A stretch of 64,000 nt of DNA from Paraburkholderia fungorum (GTDB lineage Bacteria > Pseudomonadota > Gammaproteobacteria > Burkholderiales > Burkholderiaceae): NCBI RefSeq assembly GCF_902833645.1, contig NZ_CADFGE010000014.1, positions 186,001 through 250,000 on the forward strand, written 5' to 3'. Made by a program: the position numbers and the translations under genes. The notes below the pieces were generated by a model, which did not search any database, was not told where the DNA came from, and worked only from the letters and a program-made list of their open reading frames with translations. Of the stretch, positions 54,917 to 63,305 are shown piece after piece; position 1 is the stretch's first letter, and the number at the start of each line of letters is the position of its first letter.

Positions 54917-56107
54917 TCAGGCCATCTGCTGCAGCAAGGTCTGCTTGAACTGCCCGAGCGTGTGCCGCGACAGCAGGTCTTCGCCTGCTGCCGCTCCGGT
55001 GTGCGGCGCGTGCGGCCAGGACGTCATCGATTCGGTAATCGCGCGGCCGATCGAGGCGGAACTGAGGTCGCTCAGAATCGGCCCCAGTTCGCAGCGCCGG
55101 CTGAACCAGCCGATCAGACCGTCTTCCGTTGCAATCACCGGCTTGCCGAAGCGATAGGCCTGCACCAGCACGCCGCTCATTCCGTAGTGACCCTTGTAGC
55201 CCAGCCAGACCGCGTCGCAGGCGGAGAACAGATCGCGTTCGACGTCGTTGGCAATGAACGAATCGAGGACCAGCGGCGCGGGCTTGAGGCTGCGCACATG
55301 ATTGCGCATGAAATGGCGCGTGCCCGCGTCCTGCTCGCCGGCGACGATCAGCGTGGGCGCATGGTCCATGCGGCTCAATGCGTGCACCAGTTCGTAGATG
55401 CCTTTGCGTTCGGTGATCGAGCCGTACACCAGCAGATAGCGCTGCTCAGGGTCGAGCCCGAGCCGCGCACGGGCCAGTACCGGGTTTTCCGCGTGCTCAT
55501 CGGGAAACGGGTCCGCTACGTAGGCGATTGCCGCGCTGTTCTTCGCGGCGTGGTGTGCCGCCCACTCCGGCAGCGTCGGATCGATCGTCAACAGCGTGCG
55601 CAAGCCGGGACACTGGATCGCGCGTTTGAAAAGGAGCGCCTTGACCGCATTCACGAGCGGTCGGTCCGGCGACTTGATGCCGACCTTGTGATGATGGAAG
55701 GTCGAACGCATCGTGATGCCGATCCACGGTGTCTTGCGAAAAGGCGAGCCGAGAAACGGCAACCCGTAGAAGAAATAATCGGCGTAAGGCACGACCACCA
55801 GCCTGATCGGCTGGGCGTGGCTGACCACTCGGTGCACACGCTTGAAATAGCGGTGAAAGCGCGAATACTGGTTCGACTGGCGCAACAACCCGCGTGGCTC
55901 CTCCTCGGGGTCGACGAAGGCGATCTGCAGATCCGCACGGTTCGCGGCGGCGATTTGCCTCGCGAGCCGATGATCCTCGTTGGCGGACTCGGTGGCGAGG
56001 ATGCAGGGATAGCCGGCTTCCGTGCAGGCCTGCATGGTCCATTCGACATAGCGCCAGCGATGGCCCGTGAGGTTGGGTTCCACAATCAGGACGTAATCTT
56101 GTTCCAT
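54917..56107 (-). CDS. GT-B glycosyltransferase (family 4-like)
   Basis: 396 residues from ATG 56107 (MEQDYVLIVEPNLTGHRW). No strong ribosome site is visible, so the start is less certain; the open frame goes to 56257. YLLVYGSITERKGIYELVHAL near 235 and FGKPVIATEDGLIGWF near 340 are donor-lobe elements, but the usual E-x7-E is less obvious (CDAVWLGYKGHYGMSGVLVQAYRFG). The basic, His-rich segment RSTFHHHKVGIKSPDRP may contact acceptor. It is monocistronic on the minus strand, facing the wzx promoter region. Confidence 0.8.
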   Translation of the reverse strand: MEQDYVLIVEPNLTGHRWRYVEWTMQACTEAGYPCILATESANEDHRLARQIAAANRADLQIAFVDPEEEPRGLLRQSNQYSRFHRYFKRVHRVVSHAQPIRLVVVPYADYFFYGLPFLGSPFRKTPWIGITMRSTFHHHKVGIKSPDRPLVNAVKALLFKRAIQCPGLRTLLTIDPTLPEWAAHHAAKNSAAIAYVADPFPDEHAENPVLARARLGLDPEQRYLLVYGSITERKGIYELVHALSRMDHAPTLIVAGEQDAGTRHFMRNHVRSLKPAPLVLDSFIANDVERDLFSACDAVWLGYKGHYGMSGVLVQAYRFGKPVIATEDGLIGWFSRRCELGPILSDLSSASIGRAITESMTSWPHAPHTGAAAGEDLLSRHTLGQFKQTLLQQMA

Positions 56108-56456
56108 CGATTCAGGGGTCTTCAGTGGTCGAATGCGTTGTGAAAAGCGCCTTCGCGACGGGTGCCCGGAGCGCGCCATTTGATCAACGTTAGCATCGAC
56201 GACATGCGTGGCTCCGTCTATTTGACCCGTTCTGTGGGTCAACGTACCAGGGCGCAATGGCTTCGGCTGAACTGGCCTAGCAGATGGCGGTTGTCGCCGA
56301 TTCTCTCGCGGTAAGGTCGTACATGGAATTCGATGAAAAACTCGCCGGCTTGCTGGCGCGACCTAACTATTTATGCGCCGGCGGCGTTTCGCAGCGATGC
56401 ATTGAATCGCTGTGTGCGGCCGACTAAACGGCGCTCCGATTCGACGGAGATACAGC
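56108..56456. promoter_or_regulatory. Divergent promoter region, glycosyltransferase / wzx
   Basis: 349 bases between divergent genes. Nothing recognisable beyond the GGAGA ribosome site at 56446-56450 for wzx. Its length leaves room for back-to-back promoters; no dyad stands out. Confidence 0.45.
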
Positions 56457-57710
56457 TTGCGGGCGATCAGGCTTCCGGCGCTCTCGATAGCGGCCAGCTT
56501 CGGCGCGAGCGCGGCAACGTGGGTGTTGTTGCAGCAGTTTGCCGTGCGTGGACTTGTGGCAATCAAGTTTCTTGCAATTGGCCGGATGCTCGGGCCGGCG
56601 GCGATCGGCAGCGTGAGCGTGGCCTTGCTCGCGGTGGCGATTGCCGAGGCGCTTTCGGACACCGGTCTTGCGCAGGCGGTCATTCAAGGCGAGCATCCGC
56701 CGACGCGTTCGCAACTCGGCGCGGTGTGGACCACGCTGACCGCGCGCGGCGTGCTCATCTCACTGCTGCTGGTGGCGCTCGCGCCCTTGTTGAGCAGTCA
56801 GTTTCATCTGAACGGTTCGCTGGTGCTGATCCAGTTGGCCGCGTTGCTGCCGCTGTTGCGCGGCCTGGCATCGCCCACGTACTACGTGGTGCAGCGCGAG
56901 CGGCGTTTCCAGCATATTGCCGGCGTCGAGATTGCGGCGTCGTTTGTAGATTGTTCGGTCGGATTGGCACTGGCCTATTTCGGCGCCGGGGCGATTTCGG
57001 TGCTGATCGGACTGGTGGCGGGCGAAAGCCTGAAAAGCATCCTGACCTGGTCGACCATGAAACCGCGCCCGCCGATTCGCGCGGTATGGTCCGGCATCGG
57101 TCATTACGTGGGCTTCAGCCGCTGGATCTGGGCCAGCAGTGTGGTCAATCTGCTGCTGAACCAGTTCGATAAAGTGGTGGTTGGCAAACTGCTCGGCCCG
57201 GCACAACTCGGCGGCTACCAGATGTCGTCGCGGCTTGCGCAGATGCTGCTCGCCGACGCCGCGATCGCCATGTCGCAATACCTTTTCCCAACTTTTTCGG
57301 CACATCATCGCCGCAGTCCGCAGTCGGCCGCCCGGCTCATCAAGATCTATCTGTTCCTGATCGCGATCGGGCTGGCGGTCTTCGTCGAGGTGCTGAGGCT
57401 GGTCGCTGAACCGCTCTTCTCGCTGATCCTCGGCGCGGCCTGGCTGCCGGCGGTGCCGCTGTTCAGAATTCTGGTGATCAATATGGCGATCGGCGCGTTG
57501 ATCGCCGTGCTGGTTGCGTATCTGCGCGCGGTGGGCGACGCGAAGGCGACGGTGCATGCGTCGCTGATTCAGGTGGTCGTGCTGCTGGTCAGCGTGCCGC
57601 CGGCGGTTCATTGGTGGGGCGTGACGGGCATCGCCTGGTCCATGACCGCGGGCCTCGGCTGCGCTGCGGCATGGATGCTGTTCAGGACGCTGACTGCAAG
57701 GACGCCATGA
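56457..57710 (+). CDS. Wzx-type polysaccharide flippase (MOP superfamily)
   Basis: 417 residues. I place the start at TTG 56457 because GGAGA lies six bases upstream; the frame extends to a GTG at 56412, which has no site. About 12-14 membrane helices: FAVRGLVAIKFLAIGRMLGP near 32, GSVSVALLAVAIAEALSDTG, QFDKVVVGKLLGPAQLGGYQ near 240, and the paired helices to the end. This is the PST/Wzx type that flips undecaprenyl-linked repeats to the periplasm. Stop overlaps the next start as ATGA, so the following glycosyltransferase is coupled. Confidence 0.88.
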   Translation: MRAIRLPALSIAASFGASAATWVLLQQFAVRGLVAIKFLAIGRMLGPAAIGSVSVALLAVAIAEALSDTGLAQAVIQGEHPPTRSQLGAVWTTLTARGVLISLLLVALAPLLSSQFHLNGSLVLIQLAALLPLLRGLASPTYYVVQRERRFQHIAGVEIAASFVDCSVGLALAYFGAGAISVLIGLVAGESLKSILTWSTMKPRPPIRAVWSGIGHYVGFSRWIWASSVVNLLLNQFDKVVVGKLLGPAQLGGYQMSSRLAQMLLADAAIAMSQYLFPTFSAHHRRSPQSAARLIKIYLFLIAIGLAVFVEVLRLVAEPLFSLILGAAWLPAVPLFRILVINMAIGALIAVLVAYLRAVGDAKATVHASLIQVVVLLVSVPPAVHWWGVTGIAWSMTAGLGCAAAWMLFRTLTARTP

Positions 57711-58792
57711 TGCGCGTGTTACATCTGGTTCTCGCGCCGCGTCTGTCCGGCGCCGAAGTTCTCGCGAAGGATCTCGCGATCGATCAGAGCGCCGAGGGTA
57801 TGGCGGTCTGTATGGCTTCGCTGTTGCCCGCGCATGCCGAATTCGTGCCTTTACAGGAAGAGTTGCAGGAGCACGGCGTGCAATGCTGGTTTCCGGCGCG
57901 GCGCAATCGCATCGCCGGCAAGCTATGGACGCTGTTTCTCGCGGTGCGGCGGTTTCGCCCCGATGTGATTTTCGCGCATGCCACGATTCCGTCGTTTTAT
58001 GCGCGTGCGTTACCGCTGCGCGTGCCGGTCGTCTACGTCATGCATTCGGCGACTAACGACTTCGAGCGGCCGCTGTTCCGGCGCGTCGAGCACATTCTGT
58101 CGGGACGCGCACGCGTGGTGATCGGTGTGTCCCAGCAAGGCGTGACCGACTACGTGCAGGCCATCGGGCCACATCCGTCGATGACCGTGGTGCCCAACGG
58201 CGTCGACCTCGGCCGCTTCGCGTTCACCGACGGCGCCGGGCGTAGCGGCCGGGCGCCTCAGGTCGTGCAGATCGGGCGCTATGCATCGGTGAAAAATCAA
58301 CTCCTGACGGTGCGCGCGTTTGGTCAGGTGGTCGAGCGCGTGGCCGACGCGCGCCTGGTGCTGTACGGCGTCGTCGAGGATCCGGAGTATCAGCGCGCGG
58401 TTATCCAACAGGTGGAGGCGTTGGGGCTAACTGGCCGCGTCGTGGTGGCCGGCCCGCGTACCGACGTGGCGAGCGTGTTGTCGGAGTCGAACGTGTTCGT
58501 CATGCCGTCGCGTTCCGAGGGGCATAGCGTGGCGTTTCTCGAAGCGCTGGCCTCGGGGATCCCGATCGTCGCGAGCAAGATTCCGTCGTTTGCATTCGCA
58601 AGCGGATTTGCCGGTGTGCAACTGGTCGATACGGACAATGTGCCGTGCTATGCGGATGCCGTGGTCGTGGCCTTGGGGCAGGCGCGAGCGCAACGCTCGC
58701 TTACCGGTCTGACGCTCAGGGATACCGCGGCCCGCTATCGGGCGATCGCGCAGCAGGTCAGCCGGCATCATCTGGCGGTGTCGGTTCGCTAG
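57707..58792 (+). CDS. Family 4 glycosyltransferase (paralogue B)
   Basis: 361 residues from ATG 57707, overlapping the wzx stop. VLHLVLAPRLSGAEVLAKDL, VIGVSQQGVTDYVQ, VVPNGVDLGRF, QIGRYASVKNQLLTVRAFGQ and SEGHSVAFLEALASGIPIVAS match the 27305-28390 enzyme along the whole length. The E-x7-E pair is kept (Glu in SRSEG to Glu in LEAL). The two paralogues stand 29 kb apart at opposite ends of the EPS island. It likely adds a sugar similar to that added by its twin. It is the last plus-strand gene of the EPS set. Confidence 0.92.
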   Translation: MMRVLHLVLAPRLSGAEVLAKDLAIDQSAEGMAVCMASLLPAHAEFVPLQEELQEHGVQCWFPARRNRIAGKLWTLFLAVRRFRPDVIFAHATIPSFYARALPLRVPVVYVMHSATNDFERPLFRRVEHILSGRARVVIGVSQQGVTDYVQAIGPHPSMTVVPNGVDLGRFAFTDGAGRSGRAPQVVQIGRYASVKNQLLTVRAFGQVVERVADARLVLYGVVEDPEYQRAVIQQVEALGLTGRVVVAGPRTDVASVLSESNVFVMPSRSEGHSVAFLEALASGIPIVASKIPSFAFASGFAGVQLVDTDNVPCYADAVVVALGQARAQRSLTGLTLRDTAARYRAIAQQVSRHHLAVSVR

Positions 58793-58817
58793 CGGGCTCG
58801 AAAACGCTAAAGCCCGC
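58792..58817 (+). terminator. Hairpin after glycosyltransferase paralogue B
   Basis: GCGGGCT (58792-58798) and AGCCCGC (58811-58817) with a 12-base A-rich loop, overlapping the stop codon. No T-run follows; weak to moderate terminator. Confidence 0.45.
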
Positions 58818-58859
58818 GTCGCGCGCATGGCAGGCGATGGCCGCCGTGGCACATCACAG

Positions 58860-59906
58860 TCAGTGATGGCTGATGATGGGGGTGCGGTCTTCGGGCGCCG
58901 GCGTCTCCTGCGCGGGAGACGTCGGCGGCATTGCGCTCGCCAGTTCGGATTCGCGCATCGCAACCGAGGCGAGATTCTGTGCTTCCTTGCTGCTCGAATC
59001 GAGCAGCAGCGCGTTAGCGGCGTTGTGCCAGGCGCATCCCCACCGTGCGATATAGCCGCAGCCGCGCGCCAGGCTCAGCAGCGCGTCGCGTTGCTGCTCA
59101 CGTTGGACGAGCGTGGTGCGAATGCTCAGCGCGTCGCGATTGTCCGGCTGTGCGGCGATGGCCGCCGCGAGCCTCGCCTTGGTCGCGGCCAGATTGTTTT
59201 GCTGCAGATTGGCGCGGGCGGCTCTGAGCTGCCTCGAGACATCCACGCGAGGCTTGTCCGGCGGGCTGCCGGGATTGTGCTTCGCAGCCGGCGATGCGAC
59301 CGCCACGACACGACGTGCAGCCGGCGCTGCTGTAGCTGCAGCCGTAGCCGGTTGCGCACCAGGTGGGGAACGGACAGGCGCGGCGCGCGCAGCGAGTGCG
59401 GCCGATGCCGGCTGCTGCGCGGCGGACCGCGGCGCGGACCGCTGGGCGAGAACAAGCGCTCCGGCCGGCGGCTTGCCGTTCTGGCCGGTCACTTTGCCGG
59501 ATACCGCGATTGGGGGACTGATTTCCCCGTCGTTGGTGTGAATGAAACCCAGATACACAGCGGACGTCACCACCATCAATGACGCGCCCATCACAAGAGG
59601 GCGGCGCAGTTTCTGGGCGACCGGTACGGCAACTTGCGATTCTTCGGCGACATCGTACGGATTGACCAGTGCGCGCGAGGAAGTCCGCCAGATCTTGCGT
59701 ACCGGCAACTGTGGCCCGAACAGCGCGTCGCTATCGGCCAGCTGCATTTTAAGGGGAGCTGGCGTCGCGGAGGGCCTGCCCAGCGAGTCGAGCGGACGCG
59801 CATTGCACGAAGGACAGGGCGTAAAGCGGTCGGCTAGCAGCGCACCGCAGTGCCTGCATCGGGGGGAATCGTGCTCATCGGAGGTAATGTCGCTAAGCAT
59901 TGCCAT
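58860..59906 (-). CDS. Zinc-ribbon membrane protein with helical C-terminal domain, unknown
   Basis: 348 residues from ATG 59906; a TTG at 59924 or ATG at 59900 are alternatives, and none has a strong site. The N-terminus is a zinc ribbon with Cys17-x2-Cys20 and Cys31-x2-Cys34. One membrane segment near 107-122 (VMGASLMVVTSAVYLGF) is followed by a periplasmic Ala/Pro-rich linker. The C-terminal helical part (about 225-320; QLRAARANLQQNNLAATKARLAAAIAAQPDN) looks like TPR units. No catalytic motif. The layout resembles envelope assembly or scaffold proteins. It is on the same strand as the following four genes. Confidence 0.7.
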   Translation of the reverse strand: MAMLSDITSDEHDSPRCRHCGALLADRFTPCPSCNARPLDSLGRPSATPAPLKMQLADSDALFGPQLPVRKIWRTSSRALVNPYDVAEESQVAVPVAQKLRRPLVMGASLMVVTSAVYLGFIHTNDGEISPPIAVSGKVTGQNGKPPAGALVLAQRSAPRSAAQQPASAALAARAAPVRSPPGAQPATAAATAAPAARRVVAVASPAAKHNPGSPPDKPRVDVSRQLRAARANLQQNNLAATKARLAAAIAAQPDNRDALSIRTTLVQREQQRDALLSLARGCGYIARWGCAWHNAANALLLDSSSKEAQNLASVAMRESELASAMPPTSPAQETPAPEDRTPIISHH

Positions 59907-59989
59907 GTCGAAAACGGGCGCCAAATGCCAGCGCCGGCATCAAAAAAGTACACCGTACGGCAACGAGGCCTGCTGGCGGACTCGCGGGG

Positions 59990-60598
59990 TTACTGTGCGA
60001 CGACATACCCTCGCGCCTGCATGCATGCGCTATACACGGCCCAATACCGGGTCATCGGCGGCTCGGGCGCGGGCAGCGGCGGCAGCTTCACGCTGGACGC
60101 CGCTGCGCTCTCCGAAGCGCCGCCGGCTACTGTTTCCGAAGCGCCGTTGCCTGCGACCGCCGCCGAAGCCGCCGCGGTGGTTGCCGCTGCCGATGCCGCA
60201 GTGGTTGCCGTTGCCGCTGCCGACGCGGCGGGTGCGCTCGCGGACTTCATCGCTGCGGCGTTGTTTGCGGTGGTCGCCGTGGCTCCGCTTGCGGCCGGTG
60301 CGGCGGCAGGCATGCTGGCGCCAAACGGGGCTGCCGAAAAGCTGCTGGGAGGAATAGGGGGCCGCGACGGCGCGCCGGTCGACGAAGTCCTGGTCGCAAC
60401 AGGTTGACGCGGTGGCAACTGCGATTCGTGGGCGATGTTGACCTTGGACTCTCTGTTCGCCTGGGCATAACACATCGCCGTGTCGACGCTGCGCTGGTAG
60501 GCGCTTTGGCTTCGGATTGGATAGGTGAGCGGCTGCCATGCGAAAGCAGCACTGCTAAACACCCAGATTAACAACGCTATATATGTTTTGAATTCCAT
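59990..60598 (-). CDS. Secreted Ala/Thr-rich protein, unknown function
   Basis: 202 residues from ATG 60598, which has GGGAG eight bases upstream; the frame is open to 60859 but that part lacks a site. Signal peptide MEFKTYIALLIWVFSSAAFA. The mature protein has a Cys-containing N-terminal module (SAYQRSVDTAMCYAQANRES), a long Ala/Thr/Ser low-complexity middle, and a C-terminal module (RYWAVYSACMQARGYVVAQ) with a similar Y..C...R pattern. That looks like two copies of a small Cys motif flanking a flexible linker. Probably periplasmic. Family not recognised. Confidence 0.65.
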   Translation of the reverse strand: MEFKTYIALLIWVFSSAAFAWQPLTYPIRSQSAYQRSVDTAMCYAQANRESKVNIAHESQLPPRQPVATRTSSTGAPSRPPIPPSSFSAAPFGASMPAAAPAASGATATTANNAAAMKSASAPAASAAATATTAASAAATTAAASAAVAGNGASETVAGGASESAAASSVKLPPLPAPEPPMTRYWAVYSACMQARGYVVAQ

Positions 60599-60866
60599 CG
60601 CAGTCGCTCCCGCAGCGATGTTTCGCCGTTCGCCGGCAATGGCGCTTCGCGGTACGTTCTCGTAGGTGCTGACTCTGTCGCTGAACGGCGGCGCACTGCC
60701 GCGAAGGCTTCTTGCTTCAGCGTAACACCGCGCATTGCTTTCGGAGTGCTTCGCATAGCGCGTGAAAACGCCATCCTGCAGTCGAATCACGACATCCCGA
60801 ACCAAAGCGGCGAGAAATAGTGCAGAGGGCCAGGGGAAATACCTGGTTTTCCGGTTCATAGGCTAC

Positions 60867-61322
60867 CTAACGATTTGTGATGAAACGCCAGAGCGCCGTG
60901 CACTCGGCATCGGAGACCTGATAGTGAGGCATCGACTTGCGCAGCACGACGCCGGCCGGATCGACCCCCTCCTTGAGCGCGTGGCAGAAGCTCGCGAGGT
61001 CGTAATGGCTGGGCGGGCCGCCTCGCCGGCTTGTCGCGTCAAGCAGATAGTCGCGCGTCAGCGGTGGCGCGAAGGCTCCCGCCGGATCGGTTTGGGCATG
61101 GCAGTTGATGCATCGGGTTGTCGAGGCGGGCAGCGTGCGATCGTCGCCGCGCAGTTGCGCCGCGAGCGCATGCTGCCCATTGAAGATCGCGCATCCCAGG
61201 TCGTCGGCCTCGCACGGCTCAGCGGCATGAGCCACCTGGGTTGCGTTGACAAGCAACGCCGCCGCGGCCAGTACGAGGCCGATCGACACGCGTGCCGCCG
61301 GGCGTCGGGACGGCGACGCCAT
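60867..61322 (-). CDS. Monohaem c-type cytochrome
   Basis: 151 residues with a signal peptide (VSIGLVLAAAALLVNATQVAHA, cut near 33). The haem site is C71INCH75 and the likely axial methionine is Met131 in KSMPHY; two extra Cys pairs may form disulfides. The start codon shares one base with the stop of the galactose-oxidase gene (TAATG), so the two are translationally coupled. A periplasmic electron carrier next to a copper oxidase could accept electrons from it, or re-oxidise the enzyme to its radical form; either is inference. Confidence 0.88.
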   Translation of the reverse strand: MASPSRRPAARVSIGLVLAAAALLVNATQVAHAAEPCEADDLGCAIFNGQHALAAQLRGDDRTLPASTTRCINCHAQTDPAGAFAPPLTRDYLLDATSRRGGPPSHYDLASFCHALKEGVDPAGVVLRKSMPHYQVSDAECTALWRFITNR

Positions 61323-63280
61323 TACTGGATCTGCAGCGTGCGCGACACGCTCGGCACACCGTTCGCGTTCAACGCGAAGAGCATGTAGTACCCTGGCACC
61401 ACGACACTCGGATCCGAGGGGATGGTCAACAGGTATTCGCCTCCCGTGCCGACTGTGAAACTTACCGGCACGCGGCGCTGCTCGTTGTTGATCGAATGGG
61501 TGACGGACGACAGGCGCATCAGCGCGAATGCCTTGACGCCGCTACTGGCGCTCACCGCGATCGACGTACCGAGTTGAGCCACGGTCGGCGCCGAACTGAT
61601 GGTCGGCCGGGTTGCCGCGGACCCGTTCGCGTTGAGCAGATACGGCGGGGTCAGTATTTCGACGTTGGGGTGGTTGGTCGAACAGGTGCCGCAGAGTCCG
61701 CCACCGCCGCTTAGCACGCGACCATCCGGCAGCAGCAGCGCAACGCTGTGATAAACGCGCGGCACGGCTTGCGGAGCAAGCGGCGAGAAGGTTTGTTTAG
61801 TCGGGTCCCACAACTCCGGCGTCAACACCGCGGTGTCGTCCGAGAAAGGTTGCGCGAAGGTCTGGCCGCCCACCACGACGACCTGTCCATTCGGCAGCAC
61901 GACACTGTTGTTGAAGGCGCGCTGATAGTTCATCGAGCGGATCGCGGTGGTGACCGCGGTGCCGCTGCTGATATCGATGAGCGTCGCGTTCGACGTGGCG
62001 GGGGAGGAGTCGTAGCTTGGCGCACCGCCGACCGCGAGGATCTTGCCGATGTCATACATGACGGCGTTGCCGTTCATCGCATCGTTGTCGTTGCCCCGAT
62101 TGCCGGCCTGGATCACGCTGCCGGCGCCCGCCGTATCGAACCAGTGCATCGCCTTGCTCGGCCCCGCGTGGAAGACACGGCCATTGGAGACCGCGAACAA
62201 CCACGCGTGATTGTCGGCACGGAATATGCCGCCCGCGTCGTTCGTGAGGATGTAGTCGTCGAGTATCGCGCTATTGACTTGCCATCCCGAGCCCGACGTC
62301 CATGTTTCGCCGGTCTTGCCGCCCAATGGGCCATTCCATGAGCCACCCACCAGGAACACGCCGCCGTTGCTCAACGTGACGCTGCCCTGGTAGGCACGCG
62401 GAATGTTCATCGGGTTGCCTGAAGTCCACGCATGGGTCGAAGGCGTGTAGAAACTGGTCAAGTCGCTGCTGGAGCCGCCTGTCACATAGATGCGGCCGTC
62501 CGGCAGATTGACGATGCCCGGGCAGAACATGTCGTGGCCGGTGTTGGTGACCACCACCTGTTTGCTGGTGTTCGTGGCGGGATTGAAAATCGCCGTGTAT
62601 GTTTTGCCCGGCGTGACTTCACCCGCTGTGAAATTCAACGGACTGTCGGCGGACCAGACCAGCACGGTCCCGTCGGGCAGATTGGCGGCCGCTACGGGAA
62701 TAATTGGCAGCGTGATCGGCGCGGTCCACTTGGAAATCAGTGCCGCGCGAGGCAGGCCGTTGACCTGCCAGGTTTGCAACGCACTGCCGTTGCACACCTG
62801 CTGCAGGACCTGGGCCCCCTGGTTGGTCTGGCTCGCCGCGGCGAGGCACATGCCGCTGTGCACCGCGACGATCGCGTAACCGCTGCCCTGCGCCTTCAAC
62901 GTGAAGCTTTGGTTCGTGCCGCCATTGCAGGTCCACTGAATGACCGGGGCGCCCGCGGCCTTGCTGGCGCCCGACACGTCCATGCACAGATTGCTGTTCT
63001 GATTAAGCAGGGTGTACTGACTTCCCGAAGCCGATGGCAGCCAGCTCTGGTTGGCGCCGCCATTGCAGGTCCAGGTAAGGACCGCGGCGCCCGGCGTTAG
63101 CGACTGCGAGTCGACGTCCGCGCAAAAGCTCGAACCCGTCAGTGCGATCGAGGCTGACGTTTGCGCCTGGGCGAGTCCGGATAGTGTCGCGAAGGCCGAC
63201 GCCAACGCGATCAGCAACAGGGCCTTCACGCCGCTGTTGAGCGACCGGATGATGGTTCTTGCGGAAAGAATGCGTGCCAT
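61322..63280 (-). CDS. Ricin-lectin/galactose oxidase fusion (copper radical oxidase)
   Basis: 652 residues from ATG 63280. Signal peptide to about 40; ricin-type beta-trefoil lectin (about 41-175) with three QxW-like repeats (GGANQSW, GGTNQSF, GSALQTW). A seven-bladed kelch-type galactose oxidase domain follows, then a C-terminal beta-sandwich from about 560. The copper-radical residues are all present and spaced as in fungal galactose oxidase: Cys253 (HDMFCPG) and Tyr297 (RAYQGS) for the thioether cofactor, stacking Trp315 (GGSWNG), Tyr510 and His511 (RVYHS), His595 (VTHSIN). GGGGLCGTCSTNH also matches. It should oxidise C6 alcohols of galactose-type residues to aldehydes, releasing H2O2. 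Exported and lectin-tethered, it probably acts on polysaccharide. Confidence 0.92.
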   Translation of the reverse strand: MARILSARTIIRSLNSGVKALLLIALASAFATLSGLAQAQTSASIALTGSSFCADVDSQSLTPGAAVLTWTCNGGANQSWLPSASGSQYTLLNQNSNLCMDVSGASKAAGAPVIQWTCNGGTNQSFTLKAQGSGYAIVAVHSGMCLAAASQTNQGAQVLQQVCNGSALQTWQVNGLPRAALISKWTAPITLPIIPVAAANLPDGTVLVWSADSPLNFTAGEVTPGKTYTAIFNPATNTSKQVVVTNTGHDMFCPGIVNLPDGRIYVTGGSSSDLTSFYTPSTHAWTSGNPMNIPRAYQGSVTLSNGGVFLVGGSWNGPLGGKTGETWTSGSGWQVNSAILDDYILTNDAGGIFRADNHAWLFAVSNGRVFHAGPSKAMHWFDTAGAGSVIQAGNRGNDNDAMNGNAVMYDIGKILAVGGAPSYDSSPATSNATLIDISSGTAVTTAIRSMNYQRAFNNSVVLPNGQVVVVGGQTFAQPFSDDTAVLTPELWDPTKQTFSPLAPQAVPRVYHSVALLLPDGRVLSGGGGLCGTCSTNHPNVEILTPPYLLNANGSAATRPTISSAPTVAQLGTSIAVSASSGVKAFALMRLSSVTHSINNEQRRVPVSFTVGTGGEYLLTIPSDPSVVVPGYYMLFALNANGVPSVSRTLQIQ

Positions 63281-63305
63281 GGCCTCGGTATCCTTGAACG
63301 TCGGA

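Noticed and set aside
56412..56456. GTG start for wzx
   Set aside because: No ribosome site; the TTG at 56457 has GGAGA six bases upstream.
60599..60859. Upstream extension of the secreted Ala/Thr-rich protein
   Set aside because: It would bury the clear signal peptide starting at ATG 60598, which has its own GGGAG box.
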